A DNA stretch of 64,000 bases from Mycoplasma sp. Ms02. Its GTDB lineage: Bacteria; Bacillota_I; Bacilli_A; Mycoplasmatales; Metamycoplasmataceae. The DNA lies in contig NZ_CP081302.1 of assembly GCF_019720735.1 (NCBI RefSeq), forward strand, positions 744,001 to 808,000, in the 5' to 3' direction. Below the pieces are notes generated by a model. The model made no database searches and was not told the origin of the DNA. It saw only the letters and a program-made list of their open reading frames with translations. Shown here in pieces: positions 33,069-43,883 of this stretch. Positions within the stretch are counted from its first letter, which is position 1. Every line of letters begins with the position of its first letter. Position numbers and translations under genes: made by a program.

Positions 33069-33762
33069 CAAAGTCTTTTTTCTCAATAATCTTTTGAATT
33101 GATCCATTTTTTAAAAGAATTAGTTTATCACAAAAAGCTGTTGCTAGTTGCACATCGTGAATGCAAATAAAAACAGATCTTGAGTTATCCTTAAATTCTC
33201 AAAGCATTTCCATAACAGTTCTTGAAGTTTCAGGATCTAAGTTTGCCGTCGGCTCGTCAGCAAAAATTAGGTTTTTGTTTTCCAAAAGTACCCTTATTAA
33301 GTTTACTCTTTGTTTTTCACCACTCGAAAGGCTTGACATGGTATTGTAAATTTTTCTTTTTATTCCCGATCGATTTAAAAGATATTTGAATCTCCTATTT
33401 TGTTCACCTGTTAAACCAGCAAGAGCCCGATAAAAAAGATTTTTGTATCCTCTAAAGTTTCTCATAACGTTGAGCTGTGCTGATTCAAATCTGTATTGAA
33501 TGAAGTTTTGTGAAAAATAACTTACCGAATTTTTGAATCCTTTAGAATTTTGAGCTAAGCTTGTAAAAACACTTTTATTAAAGTTTTTATCATTTAATAT
33601 TTGTTCAATAATCGTTGTTTTACCTGCTCCACTAGGACCGATGATTCCGACCATTTCATTGGTGTTTATTGAAAAACTGACGTCATTCAGTATTGTTTGA
33701 TTGTTAGTTTTATAGTTTAAATGCTTTATTTGTAATAATAAATTATTTTGTTGCTTTATCAT
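33031..33762 (-). CDS. p29: p29-type ATP-binding protein of the p37 transporter
   Basis: A protein of 243 residues. Walker A GPSGAGKTT (43-51), signature SSLSSGEKQRV, Walker B NLIFADEPTANLDPET and the H-loop in CIHDVQ are all present, so it should be active. It is PhnC-like and matches p29. It overlaps the receptor gene by 20 nt and the permease by 38 nt. Stop at 33031 after EIRELYL. Confidence 0.92.
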
Positions 33763-34834
33763 ATTTTTCTTGAATGCTTAATCCGTTGTCTGTTACTGCT
33801 TGGTAGCCAGAAAATCCGACGTATCTGCTATACTTGTCATTCATAGTTGTGAACTTTTGAACGATTCTATTTAGAGTATCTGAATCAATATCTTTTCTAG
33901 CTGCTACAATGTTGTATGGTATTGCCTCTGTAACAACTAAGATGTTTAAGTTTTGGTTATTTGCATTTTGATATCTTTTGAAGTATTTTTCTTTACTTTG
34001 TGTTCAAGCAAATGAATTTTGGTTATCAAAAGCTATATTAAACCTTGTACCTTCTTCATTTAACTTATCAGGTTTACCACTTACGAAAAGTTCAGGATGG
34101 TTTTGTATTTCCAGAGCAAGTGTCGTAAACTTATCTCCTTCTTTGTTGAAATGCTTTTTAAGTAACTTTTCAGGCAATGTGTATTTTGAACCTGAATCAG
34201 CATCTCCGTGTACGATCCCGTACGATCTGAATTTACTTCAATCTTTATCATTTCAAGCTTTTGTAATTTTTACCTTTAGTTCATCATCAGCAGAAATTAA
34301 TATCATTCCACGTTGATAAGTTACCTCAGCGTCTGTGTAAAAATTACTGTATGTTGCCCCATCTCAATTTTCCTTAGCTCACTGTGAATAAGGTTTTTTG
34401 TGAAATTCTTCATTGGTTTTTGTTGCAATTTCTACTAATTTATCTGTGCTACTTCCATCACTATATTCTGCATAATCTTTATCGTATTTAAATGCTCTTG
34501 TTTTTGTGCTTAAAATAATTTTTAATTGCGATTTTAAAGAGTCATCTAATGACTGAAAAGCTGAAATTGAGCTAATGGCAAACTGACCTTCATTTTTCAA
34601 GACTGCTTGTAAAGCAGGTGCTCCCTTTAATTCTTGAAAGTTCATTCTTAAACCTGTAGGTTCAAATTGCTTTTCTAGATCTTCTTTTAATTCCTCAAAG
34701 TTAGTTCCTGCAGGTTCGACATAAAATTTCAAAACTCTTTCTTTTTTATCATCGCTTTGCTGCGTTGTGCATGAAGCTGCAGCAAAAGGTAAAATTCCTA
34801 AAGCAGGAAATAATAAAAAATTCATTTTTTTCAT
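33743..34834 (-). CDS. p37: p37/Cypl-type thiamine pyrophosphate-binding lipoprotein
   Basis: A protein of 363 residues. The signal ends AAASC, lipidated Cys22. The C-terminal two thirds match M. hyorhinis p37 segment by segment: TYQRGMILI, VKITKAWNDKDWSKFRSYGI, VHGDAD, NKEGDKFTTLALE, FNIAFDNQNSFAWT, TEAIPYNIV and RYVGFSGYQAV. Crystallised p37 (Cypl) holds thiamine pyrophosphate. The TPP riboswitch directly upstream independently supports thiamine or TPP as substrate. Many databases still label the family as an alkylphosphonate receptor. ATG 34834 follows the riboswitch terminator; AGGGAG in its 3' arm is the only ribosome site. Confidence 0.93.
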
Positions 34835-34836
34835 AT

Positions 34837-34866
34837 AAAAAAATCTCCCTCTTGCTACAGGAGATT
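34837..34866 (-). terminator. Riboswitch-controlled terminator in the p37 leader
   Basis: Minus strand: AATCTCC (34866-34860) pairs with GGAGATT (34848-34842), followed by seven T's ending just before the p37 ATG. The 3' arm includes the ribosome site AGGGAG, so the same hairpin can both stop transcription and hide the start region. Its 5' arm overlaps CTCCTGT (34863-34857), which can instead pair with ACAGGGG (34954-34948) at the 5' end of the aptamer. Confidence 0.85.
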
Positions 34867-34878
34867 CAAAATGAAAAA

Positions 34879-34955
34879 GACGTCCTCGCTACGCTGGTAT
34901 TAACCAGATCAGCTCAAAGAGTATTTCTCAACCCACATTTGTGAGTACCCCTGTA
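34879..34955 (-). promoter_or_regulatory. TPP riboswitch (THI element)
   Basis: The minus strand reads ACAGGGGTACTCAC at the 5' end, then TGAGAAATACTC, then GAGCTGATCTGGTTAATACC and AGCGTAGCGA. These match the conserved core of the thiamine pyrophosphate aptamer (CUGAGA, ACCUGAUCUGGNUAAUACCAGCGUAG). It precedes the p37-p29-p69 operon, and a terminator follows it, so TPP should switch expression off by early termination. The transcript should begin within a few bases of the aptamer, given the -10 box at 34969-34964. Confidence 0.94.
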
Positions 34956-34963
34956 CATTTATA

Positions 34964-35001
34964 ATTATAAAACATCAAAATACTTAACAAAACAATATAA
35001 T
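34964..35001. promoter_or_regulatory. Divergent promoters of the p37 operon and rsmD
   Basis: Minus-strand TATAAT (34969 to 34964) starts the riboswitch transcript. Plus-strand TATAAT (34996-35001) lies 8 nt before the rsmD ATG with no ribosome site, suggesting a leaderless rsmD mRNA. The two -10 boxes are only ~27 bp apart, so the -35 regions overlap. Confidence 0.65.
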
Positions 35002-35009
35002 TGATAATC

Positions 35010-35552
35010 ATGAGAATAATTGCAGGAAAATATCGTTCTAGAGCAATAGAACAGCCAAAAACGGATAAAACAAGACCAACAACCGACAAAGTGAGAGAAG
35101 CAATTTTTTCGAGTATCCAATTCGATCTTCAAGACTCAGTTTTTCTAGATCTTTTTTCAGGATCAGGAGCTTTTGCCATCGAAGCAGTTTCAAGAGGTGC
35201 GATGAAAGCAATAGCGATCGAGAAAGATCGAGATGCTTTTCTAACTTTATCTAAAAATCTAAAAAGCTTACATGTTTCAAACGTAGATATTCACAAAATA
35301 GACGCTTTATCATACCTTTCGAGTTCAAAAGGTCTAAAGTATGACTTCATTTTTATGGACGCACCTTTTGCTGAATACGATTTAATTAATAACTGCTTAA
35401 ATAGCATAAAAACAAATCAAATTGTTTCAAAAAATGGTTTAGTAATTTTAGAAACAGATAATCCTGAACAAATAAAACTACCAAGTGGAATGGTAGTTCA
35501 AAAATCAAAAAAATACGGAAAAATCAACGTTTTATTTATAGCTGAATTCTAG
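35010..35552 (+). CDS. rsmD: 16S rRNA (guanine(966)-N2)-methyltransferase RsmD
   Basis: A protein of 180 residues. The family start MRIIAGKYRSRAI is exact and fixes ATG 35010. RPTTDKVREAIFSSI, FLDLFSGSGAFAIEA (SAM motif I) and FMDAPFAEYDL follow. The catalytic motif is DAPF where most RsmD have DPPY or DPPF. It methylates G966 of 16S rRNA in assembled 30S subunits. Its 3' end overlaps the convergent recO gene by 21 nt. Confidence 0.92.
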   Translation: MRIIAGKYRSRAIEQPKTDKTRPTTDKVREAIFSSIQFDLQDSVFLDLFSGSGAFAIEAVSRGAMKAIAIEKDRDAFLTLSKNLKSLHVSNVDIHKIDALSYLSSSKGLKYDFIFMDAPFAEYDLINNCLNSIKTNQIVSKNGLVILETDNPEQIKLPSGMVVQKSKKYGKINVLFIAEF

Positions 35553-36209
35553 TCCAGCTTCTTTTAAAATATCGCTCAATATTTCATAAATAAATTGATT
35601 ATACCTTGTGTTTGACTTGCGATAGAAATTTTCATAGTCATGAAAAACAGAATAGATCAACTCTAGAAAAGTTTCATCTAACCTTTCTTTGCCGTGCAAA
35701 AAGCAAAGAAAGGTTTTTTTGACAAAATCAAAGTCTGTTATTTGGTTATGACTTTTGCAAACACCACAAAAATAAAGTTGTGGCATGATTCCTTGATTTT
35801 CTATTAAATTAGCCAACATTATTAAAAATATTTCTGTATTTTTGCCTTGCGACATTTTACTAATGAGACTGCAGTACAGATCAAAAAATGAATTTTTATT
35901 ATTAATTGACAAAGCAATTTTTTGGATTTTCTTTAAAAACTTTGCACTTTGAGAATCCGAAAAAGAAACAGGTATTTCGATTGAAGCTTTTTTCAATTTT
36001 CCAATCTTTTTATTTAATCTAGCCTTAAAAAACTCAAGATTAATCACAGACATCAACTGCAAATTCGCTCTATTCTTGCTAGTAGGTTTATCAAGACCTT
36101 GAGCATATAAAGTAAACTGACCATTTTCGTTTAAAAACGTCGCTAAATGAGCGTTATTATCATACCTTTCCAGGCGAATCAATAGAGCTTTTTGAGTCGT
36201 TTCTGCCAT
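35532..36209 (-). CDS. recO: DNA repair protein RecO
   Basis: A protein of 225 residues. The N-terminal OB fold begins KALLIRLERYDNNAHLATFL and has FTLYAQGLDKPTSKNRANLQ. A helical C-terminal part carries a Cys region, YFCGVCKSHN followed by CFLHG, reminiscent of the RecO zinc site but with fewer Cys. It works with RecR and RecF in loading RecA. ATG 36209 lies 6 nt after a minus-strand TATAAT, so a leaderless start is likely. It is divergent from the yloU-fakA unit. Confidence 0.9.
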   Translation of the reverse strand: MAETTQKALLIRLERYDNNAHLATFLNENGQFTLYAQGLDKPTSKNRANLQLMSVINLEFFKARLNKKIGKLKKASIEIPVSFSDSQSAKFLKKIQKIALSINNKNSFFDLYCSLISKMSQGKNTEIFLIMLANLIENQGIMPQLYFCGVCKSHNQITDFDFVKKTFLCFLHGKERLDETFLELIYSVFHDYENFYRKSNTRYNQFIYEILSDILKEAGLEFSYK

Positions 36210-36215
36210 GTAATA

Positions 36216-36221
36216 ATTATA
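36216..36221 (-). promoter_or_regulatory. -10 box of recO, probable leaderless start
   Basis: TATAAT on the minus strand, then TATTAC, then the recO ATG. There is no room for a ribosome site. Confidence 0.6.
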
Positions 36222-36286
36222 TTTTTTTACTCTAAAATATATTAAAATATATATTACTTATTACATAAGTTATATAAGAGGTTCTT

Positions 36287-36580
36287 ATGATGATAGAAGA
36301 ATTAAAAACATTATTTGTTTCTGCACTAATTGGTGTGCCAGGTGTTGCCAGAGTACACAATGTAAATTCTGATGAAGTTGTTTCAAATCTTGAAGACGCG
36401 ATTAACGTTAGACTAGATAATAAAAGTTACATTTTCAGAGCTGAAATTTCAGTTATGCAAGGTGTTTACACAAAAGGAATCGTTGAACAAATTTACAAAC
36501 TAATCAACTTTGAACTTAAGAAGAGAAAAATTAAAAAATTCGATTTAAAAATAACCATAAAAGGAGTTATTCATGAATAA
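36287..36580 (+). CDS. Asp23/Gls24-family (YloU-like) protein
   Basis: A protein of 97 residues. LFVSALIGVPGVARVHNV and YIFRAEISVMQGVYTKGIVEQIYKLI are the conserved Asp23/YloU stretches. It lies directly before the DAK2-domain gene, the same order as yloU-yloV in Bacillus. Function in mycoplasmas is unknown; in staphylococci Asp23 affects the cell envelope. Two adjacent ATGs (36287, 36290) are possible starts after AGAGG. It overlaps fakA by 8 nt. Confidence 0.85.
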   Translation: MMIEELKTLFVSALIGVPGVARVHNVNSDEVVSNLEDAINVRLDNKSYIFRAEISVMQGVYTKGIVEQIYKLINFELKKRKIKKFDLKITIKGVIHE

Positions 36581-38216
36581 AATTAATGGTAAGGACTTTA
36601 TTAGGTTCATCACTTCTGGGGCAAATGCCTTAATTAATTCAAAAAATAAGATTGATGCATTAAACGTTTTTCCTGTTCCTGATGGTGATACAGGTACAAA
36701 CATGGCGTCAACCATTGAATATGCAATTCAAAACATTGACAAGAATGAAAATGACATTTCTAAAGCAGCATCTGATCTTGCAAAGAAAATGCTTTTTGGT
36801 GCTCGTGGAAATTCAGGTGTTATTTTAAGTCAGATTTTCAGAGGTTTTTCGCAAGCATTAGGCGAAAAAATTGAAGCATTTCCTAAAGATTTAGTTTTAG
36901 CTTTCGAAGGAGCTTACAAAAAAGCTTACGGAGCAGTATTAAAACCGATCGAAGGAACAATGCTAACTGTAATCCGTGAAACATTTGAAGGCTTAGAAAG
37001 AGAAATAAAAGTCAATAGAGATGTCAATATCGAAGACTTTTTTAAAAAACTGAAAGAAGTTTCAAGAAAATCATGTGATGAAACACCAAACAAATTAAAG
37101 ATTTTACGTGAAGTAGGTGTAACTGACAGTGGTGGTGAAGGACTTTTCACAGTTTTTGAGGGAATGTATCTTGCATCGATTGGTCAAGATGTAACTCTAA
37201 ACGCTAATGGATCTGATGAAGCTACATTATTTATTAGTGACACAGAAGTTTATGACGGAGAATTTGGTTATTGCACTGAATTTATTATCGAATTAAACGA
37301 TGAGAAGAAATTCAACAAAGAAGCATTCACAAAGGTAATTCAAGAGTTTGCAAACTCGCTTGTTGTTGTTCAAGATGAAAAAATAGTTAAGGTGCATGGT
37401 CACGTTTTAAAACCAGGAGACTTGCTAAATGAAGCTCAGAAACACGGAGAATTTTTAAAAATCAAATCTGAAAACATGACACTTCAAGCCAACAACTCTA
37501 AAGCAACAGCAGTTGAAGCTCAAGTAGCAGACTCTGAAGATGAAAAACCAGCAGAGTGTGGAATTGTTTCATGTAACTTAGGTTCGGGGATTATTGAAAG
37601 AATGCATGAATTAGGATGCGACTACGTCATCGAAGGTGGCCAAACTCAAAACCCAAGCGCTCAAGATATCCTTGATGCCATTGCAAATGTAAATGCAAAA
37701 ACAGTATTCATCCTTCCTAATAACTCAAACATCATGTTAGTTTCGCAACAAGCAGCACAAGTTGTTAACGATAAAAATGTAATCGTAGTACCAACAAAAA
37801 CACAGGTTCAAGGTCTTGCTGCTATTTTAAATTTCAATAAAGAAAATTCTGAAGAAGATAACCTAGAAATGATGACAGAAGCAATTGAAGATGTTCTTTC
37901 AGGAGAAGTAACTCAGGCTGTTAGAACAACCTCAATAAATGGTGTAAATATTAAAGAAGGTGATTTTATTACAATTCACAAAGGAAAAATTACATCTTCA
38001 AACAAAACACCTTATCAAGCAGCAACTTCTTTAATCACACAAATGCTTGACAACCCTGAACGTGAGTGAGAACTCCTTACAATTTATTACGGAGATCTAT
38101 CTTCAGAAGCTGATGCAATTGAATTAGAAAGTTGAGTTCAAAATAAATTTGATATTGATGTTGAAATTGTAAATGGTGCTCAACCTAATTACCACTTTTT
38201 AATCGGAGTAGAATAA
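36573..38216 (+). CDS. fakA: Fatty acid kinase catalytic subunit FakA (YloV)
   Basis: A protein of 547 residues. The DAK2 ATP-binding domain is at the N-terminus: NVFPVPDGDTGTNMASTIE (the metal-binding Asp cluster) and LFGARGNSGVILSQIFRG. A middle zinc-containing region and a C-terminal DegV-like domain follow (NNSNIMLVSQQAA). With FakB it phosphorylates host-derived fatty acids to acyl phosphates, which suits an organism that scavenges lipids. The last UGA Trp is in REWELLTIYYGD. Its stop overlaps the plsX start (TAATG). Confidence 0.94.
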
Positions 38217-39229
38217 TGAATAAAAAACCAATAATCGTAATAGATGCAAACGGAAATGACCACGGTCCGTCTGTAATCGCACAAGCAATATCGGAGTTTC
38301 TTAACGAAAATCCGAATTTTTCAATTTATATAGTCGGAGATAAAAAAGAACTCGATAATCACTTGTTAAGTCAAGTTGACCAATTCGACTTACATATAGT
38401 AGACAATGACAAAATTGCTAAATTATCAGAGAATCCAAGACTTGTTTTAAAAGAAGATAGTTCAATGAAACAAGCACTTGAGCTTTTCAAAGAAAAAGAG
38501 GCAGACGCTTTCATTTCAAGTGGTGATAGTGGATCTTTATTAACACTTTCTACTTTTATTGCAAAAAGAATTGATGGTGTTTCAAGGCCTGCCTTCATGC
38601 CTTTTTTTCCAACAATTCAAGGTAGAAGGTTTCTACTTTTAGATGTGGGAGCAAATATAAGTGTGAAACCTGAATTTCTTTACGAATGAGGTATTGTTGC
38701 TAGCGAGTACTCAAAAGCCATGCTAGGAACAACAAACCCAAAAGTTGCACTTTTAAACATTGGTACAGAATCATATAAAGGACCTGACTTTATTCAAGAG
38801 GCTAAAAAAATGCTTGAAGAGTCAAATTTAAACTATCAAGGTTTTACAGAATCAAAAGAGCTTTTAAGAACGGATATGGATGTTATTCTTTGTGATGGTT
38901 ATGCTGGAAACATGGCGCTAAAAGCATATGAAGGAGCACTTCTTTCAGTTAAAGACTTGCTTGAATCTTCGATAAAAGCAAAGGTAATTAGAATGATTGG
39001 ATACCTTTTAGCAAAAGGTGCTTTTAAAAATCTTGCTAAAAAAATTGAGTTCAGAGATATAGGTGGAGCTTTTGTAGTTGGAATTAATGGTATTGTAATT
39101 AAATCCCACGGATCAAGTGATAAAAGGCAATTCAAAGGAGCAATTTATCAAGCTAAAAAAGCCATTGAAACAAACTTGCTCCAAAAAGTAAAAGATGCAA
39201 CAAAAGACAAAATCAACAATGAGAGTTAA
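38216..39229 (+). CDS. plsX: Phosphate acyltransferase PlsX
   Basis: A protein of 337 residues. IIVIDANGNDHGPSVIAQA is the family start. AFISSGDSGSLLTLSTF, RFLLLDVGANISVKPE, VALLNIGTESYKG and CDGYAGNMALKAYEG are conserved blocks. It makes or uses acyl phosphate for glycerolipid synthesis and fits directly with FakA. The frame needs a UGA Trp after FLYE. It overlaps rnc by 11 nt. Confidence 0.95.
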
Positions 39230-39893
39230 AACTCTTGAAGAGTTTTTTCACCAAAACAAAATAGAACCAAAATCACATTTACCATATATAAGTGCAATAA
39301 CACACCCTTCATATAAGACTAAAAACAAAAACATAGACACTTACCAAAGACTTGAGTTTTTTGGTGATGCGATAATTCAATTTCTTGTTAGTCAATATAT
39401 TTACATAAATTTTTCAAAACAAGACGAGGGCTACTCTTCTTCGCTAAGAGCTAATGTTGTTGGAACTAAAACGTTAAGCGAAGTGTCTCAGAGAATCGGA
39501 CTACCGTTACTTTTAAAATCGCCACAAGGCAAGGCAGCCTCTGATGCAAAATCATCAGCTAAGGTTCAAGCAGACCTTTTTGAGGCAATGACAGCAGCAA
39601 TTTACATTGATCAAGGAATGGTGAAAACCAAAGAGTTTTTAACCACTCATTTATTCCCTTGAATTGAAAAATTTCACCAAAATGATAATAAAGACCCAAA
39701 AACAAAATTACAGGAATATTTCCAGAGTTTTTCACGTGATAACATTACTTATGAGTCTGTAGTGCAGCAGGATAAGACATTTTTGGCTAAAGCTCTACAT
39801 GATGGACAAACTTTTGGAATTGGTACTGGAAAAAGTAAAAAAGAAGCGCAAACAAACGCAGCTATCGATGCATTAAAGAAACTTAATGTCTAA
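39219..39893 (+). CDS. rnc: Ribonuclease III
   Basis: A protein of 224 residues. The nuclease signature is QRLEFFGDAIIQFLVS (ERLEFLGDAVL-type) and the second catalytic set is ADLFEAMTAAIYID. The C-terminal double-stranded RNA-binding domain begins DPKTKLQEYFQ and ends with GKSKKEAQTNAAIDALKKL. It processes rRNA precursors. ATG 39219 lies inside the end of plsX. The plsX-rnc-smc order is the conserved Firmicutes arrangement. Confidence 0.96.
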
Positions 39894-39901
39894 GGAGCGA
39901 T

Positions 39902-42847
39902 ATGAAATTAATTAAAGTAGAAGCCCACGGTTTTAAATCGTTTGCAGATCCTATCTCGCTAAATTTTGATGGTGGTGTTGCTGGAGTGGTTGGGCCTAAT
40001 GGTTCAGGTAAAAGTAACATAAATGATGCCATTAAATGAGTTTTAGGTGAACAAAGTTCTCGTGAATTACGTGGTGATTCAATGGAAGATGTTATTTTTG
40101 CTGGATCAAAAACAACACCTGCAATGAATAAAGCTGAAGTAACACTTACTTTTGACAATAGAGCTAAAACTTCTTCTTTTGATACAGACTTTGTTACTAT
40201 TACAAGGGTAATCAAAAGAGGAAAAGGAAGCGAGTACTTAATTAATGGTCTTCCTTCGAGGCAAAGAGATATTAAATCTCTTGCAATGGAAACAGGAATT
40301 GGTAAGTCTTCATTAGCGATTATTTCGCAAGGTACGGTTTCTGATATTGCAGAAGCAACAGATGAAGAGCGTAAATATATTTTCGAAGAAGCTGCTGGTG
40401 TTTCGAAGTACAAACATAACAAAAAAGAGTCAGAGAAAAAGCTGGAAAAAACTGAAGAGGGAATTGAAAAAATCGAAATAGTAATTTTCGAACTTGAAAA
40501 GCAGTTAAACCCTTTAAGAAAAAAAGCTGAAAAAGCTTCAATCTATTTAGAAAAGTCGGCACAACTTAAAGATGTAGAAATTGCATTATTGGCATACCAA
40601 ATAGAGCAATACACAGAAAAAGTTTCATCTTTAAGCAAAGAAATTGAGGGTGTCGAAGAAGCAAGATCTGATTACAACACAAGAATTGATGAAATTGATT
40701 CTCAAATCAAAGCACACAACACTTTAAAATCAGAGCTAAAATCAAGAATATCAGAACTAAGACATGCTAGAGATATTTTGAAAGACAAAATTAAGCAATA
40801 TGAAATAGCAGAAGCTCAAAACAAAGAAAGACAAAAACTAATAACCCAAGGGTTAATTCAAGTTTCTTCAAGTGAACAGATTTCTAGCTTCATTCAAAGA
40901 TTAGAAGAATTAAAAGCTAGAATTAATCACGACAGATCAGAAGAAGAGAAATATAAAAAGATTCTTGAAGCAGCATCCAATGAAGAGACTACTTTATCAA
41001 CCAAAATTAACGATTTAGAGTCGCAAAAGAAAGTAGAAGCCCAAAAAGTTGCCTCAATTCAAGCCAGACTGGATGTTTATAAAGAACAAAAGGAATCGGG
41101 AGCTAACTTGTTTAAAGGGACAAAAACAGTTCTATCAAATAAACATCATTTCAAAGGTGTTAGAAATATTGTTTCTGAGTTGATAAAAGTCGAAAACACC
41201 TATGCGCAAGCAATAGAGACTATATTAGGGGCAGCACTACAACATGTTGTTGTTGATAGTTCTGAAACAGCCGTAAACGTTGTTAATTTCTTAAAAAGAA
41301 ACAACGGAGGCCGTGCGACATTTATTCCTTTAAACACAATTCAACCTAAATTTATTCGGGAAGACCACTTAATAGCAATTCAATCGCAAAAGGGAGTTGT
41401 GGGTATCGCAAGTGATCTGGTGCAAATGGAACCTAAGTTAGATATACTTAAGAAGTACTTACTCGGAAATGTTATTGTAGCTGAAACTATTGATTTTGCA
41501 AATTCAGTTGCAAAAGTGATGGACAACAGATATATGGTTGTGTCTTTAGACGGGGATGTTGTTAGACCAGGTGGAGTTATCGTGGGTGGTGAATCTGCCA
41601 AAGGTAATAACTCGCTTCTAAATGCAGATGACAAAATCAAAGAGCTTGAAAATCTGTTGCCACAGATTAAATTATCAATGTCAGAGAAAACGGAAGCTAT
41701 TAATAAGCTTTTAAGTGACAGAAGTGTTCAATCTGAGTACAAATTCAAAACAAGCAACAAATTGTCCGAAATTAGACAAACTATTAATCAAAATCAAAAC
41801 GAATATAACGAAACAAAACAACGTTTAAGTTCGATTACGAACGAAGAAATCAAAATCAAAGAAAGCTTATCACAAGCAGAAGCCAATATGCAACTTGTGA
41901 AATCAAAGCTTTCAGAAATTGAAATAGAACATGAAGCAAAAAGTGCTGCTTATGAGCAATTAGAGTCCGACATCAATACTTTAAGAATTAAAGTTGATGG
42001 TTTAAGATATTCATTAAAAGAACTTGAAAAGAATTTCGGAACTAACATTGCCGAAAATGCACGTTTAAAAATGCTCCTAGAGCAAGCTCAAGACAGAATC
42101 GTTCATCACTACAAAATCACTTTTGAACATGCAAAGGAAAATTACAAATTAGAACTTCCTCTTGATCAAGCTATAGATTTTGTTGATAACCTTAAAGCTG
42201 AAATAGAAGAATTGGGTAATGTCGATATTGATTCAATTGAGTTATTCAAAGAAGTCGAAGATAAGTACAATAACTACACAAGAGATCGTGATGAACTTGT
42301 CGAGGCTAAAAGAATAATCGTCAGTGCGATTGCTGAAATGGATAAAATCATTGTTACAAGATTGACACAAATTGTTCATGATGTTAATGAAGAATTTAAC
42401 AATGTATTTACTACTATGTTTGGTGGTGGTTCAGCTCATATTGAATTCACAGACAAATCTGACATCCTTGAATCAGGAATTTCGATTTCTGCCCAACCAC
42501 CAGGCAAAAGCGTTAAAAACCTTAAATTATTTTCAGGTGGCGAGAAATCACTGATTGCTATTTCGTTGCTTTTTGGTATTCTAAAAGCAAGACCTCTTCC
42601 TTTATGTATTCTTGACGAGGTGGAAGCAGCGCTTGACGAAGCCAACGTTGTTAGATATGCTGAATATCTACAAGCCCTTAAAGAAAAAACGCAGTTCCTT
42701 GTAATCACGCATAGGCACGGAACAATGTCAAGGGTAGATCAGTTATTTGGTGCTACAATGCAAAAAAGAGGTGTTACAAGCTTCTTTACACTTGAATTAG
42801 CACAGGCAAAAGAGTTAGTTGAAGATACTCAACAAGAAGTTCAATAG
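39902..42847 (+). CDS. smc: Chromosome segregation protein SMC
   Basis: A protein of 981 residues. Walker A is VVGPNGSGKSNINDAI near residue 30. Two long coiled coils flank a hinge domain (about 400-520; KGVRNIVSELIKVEN, YMVVSLDGDVVRPGGVIVGG). The C-terminal head has signature LFSGGEKSLIAISLLFG and Walker B PLCILDEVEAALDEANV. It is shorter than the ~1,180-residue Bacillus protein, through shorter coils. A UGA Trp occurs in IKWVLGEQ. It follows rnc by 8 nt and ends the unit. Confidence 0.97.
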
Positions 42848-42866
42848 ATTTTGCTAAAGATACATC

Positions 42867-42894
42867 AAAAGACCTATAATAGGTCTTTTTATTT
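42867..42894 (+). terminator. Terminator of the fakA-plsX-rnc-smc unit
   Basis: The stem AAAAGACCT / AGGTCTTTT with an ATAAT loop is followed by TATTT. Confidence 0.88.
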
Positions 42895-42923
42895 AAATCT
42901 TAATCTTCGTTAAGGCTAAACAA

Positions 42924-42947
42924 AAAAACTCACTTCTGTGAGTTTTT
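42924..42947 (-). terminator. Terminator of the minus-strand membrane protein gene
   Basis: The stem AAAAACTCAC / GTGAGTTTTT with a TTCT loop overlaps the stop codon of the gene at 42946-43653. T runs exist on both strands. Confidence 0.85.
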
Positions 42948-43653
42948 ATTTTGAAAATCTTAGTATGTAAGATAGAAGCAGTACATAATCAATAAACAAA
43001 TCGTAAGCCTTGAAAAGACCTGATTTTCACATTTCTTTAAAAGTAGCGTATTGATAAAATGCTTGTTCTTTTTTGATTTGATTTATTGTGAATACTGAAG
43101 AAGCTGAAATCAGTAAAATACCGATTACAGTAATTGCATTAAACATAAGTGATGATCTTATGAATATATTTAGGATAACCAAAAGTACGAATGGTATGAA
43201 TAAAAAGAAAGTTAATGTTGATAGTTTTTGTAAATTCACTAGCTCAAAATAACCAATAATTCCTGCTACAAAAATTATCAAAGCAGGAGTGGTCAATATT
43301 GCACCCATTCAAAATAAGTTATCTCCATTCTGAAACGAAACTTTATCGACGATAGTTACCGAAATGGTGAATGAGAAATAAACAACTACAATTGGCATCA
43401 ATATAAATAACACCATGTTATTAATTTTAGTTCTAAAGAATGCCAGCAGAATATAAGCAATAAGACCTGGTAACAATATTCCTAAATAGGCAAATGGATG
43501 TTTGTATAGAAAATACTCTATAGTAGGCTTGATTGGACCTAAAAACAAGAACATAAGCCCTGCAAAGAATAAAAATAATAAACCTACGAACATCATGACA
43601 AGTCCTTGATATGAGATTTTTGATGTTCTTTCTTTAATGTCTTGGATAATCAT
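42946..43653 (-). CDS. Polytopic membrane protein of unknown function
   Basis: A protein of 235 residues with UGA as Trp. About six hydrophobic helices are seen: residues 18-40 (GLVMMFVGLLFLFFAGLMFL), 53-72, 78-100, 120-137, 145-163 and 170-190. The N-terminal ~12 residues are charged and the C-terminal ~35 contain basic and aromatic residues. No family motif is recognised. It sits alone between smc and the giant lipoprotein, with a hairpin at 43686-43714 upstream. Confidence 0.8.
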
Positions 43654-43883
43654 ATATCAATTTTATCACTTTATTATTTCAAATTAAAAACTCATCTTAA
43701 CTGATGAGTTTTTATAGAATTTAGCTAAAAAGGTTTACACAGCAAGAAAAATACTTCTATTTTTCTTGCTCAAAAATGTAAAGTAAAAACTTTTATCAAT
43801 TTTATATAAGCTTTTTAGTTTGTTGTTTGCATTAATCAAGTAGAAAACATTTCATCCAATAATATAAATAAATAATAAAAACA

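Noticed and set aside
39883-40422. 179-residue minus-strand ORF opposite the start of smc
   Set aside because: Shadow of smc; it crosses the rnc-smc junction and has no initiation signals.
43741-43770. 13-bp perfect hairpin as a terminator
   Set aside because: No T run follows on either strand, so it is listed only as an unexplained inverted repeat within the gap.
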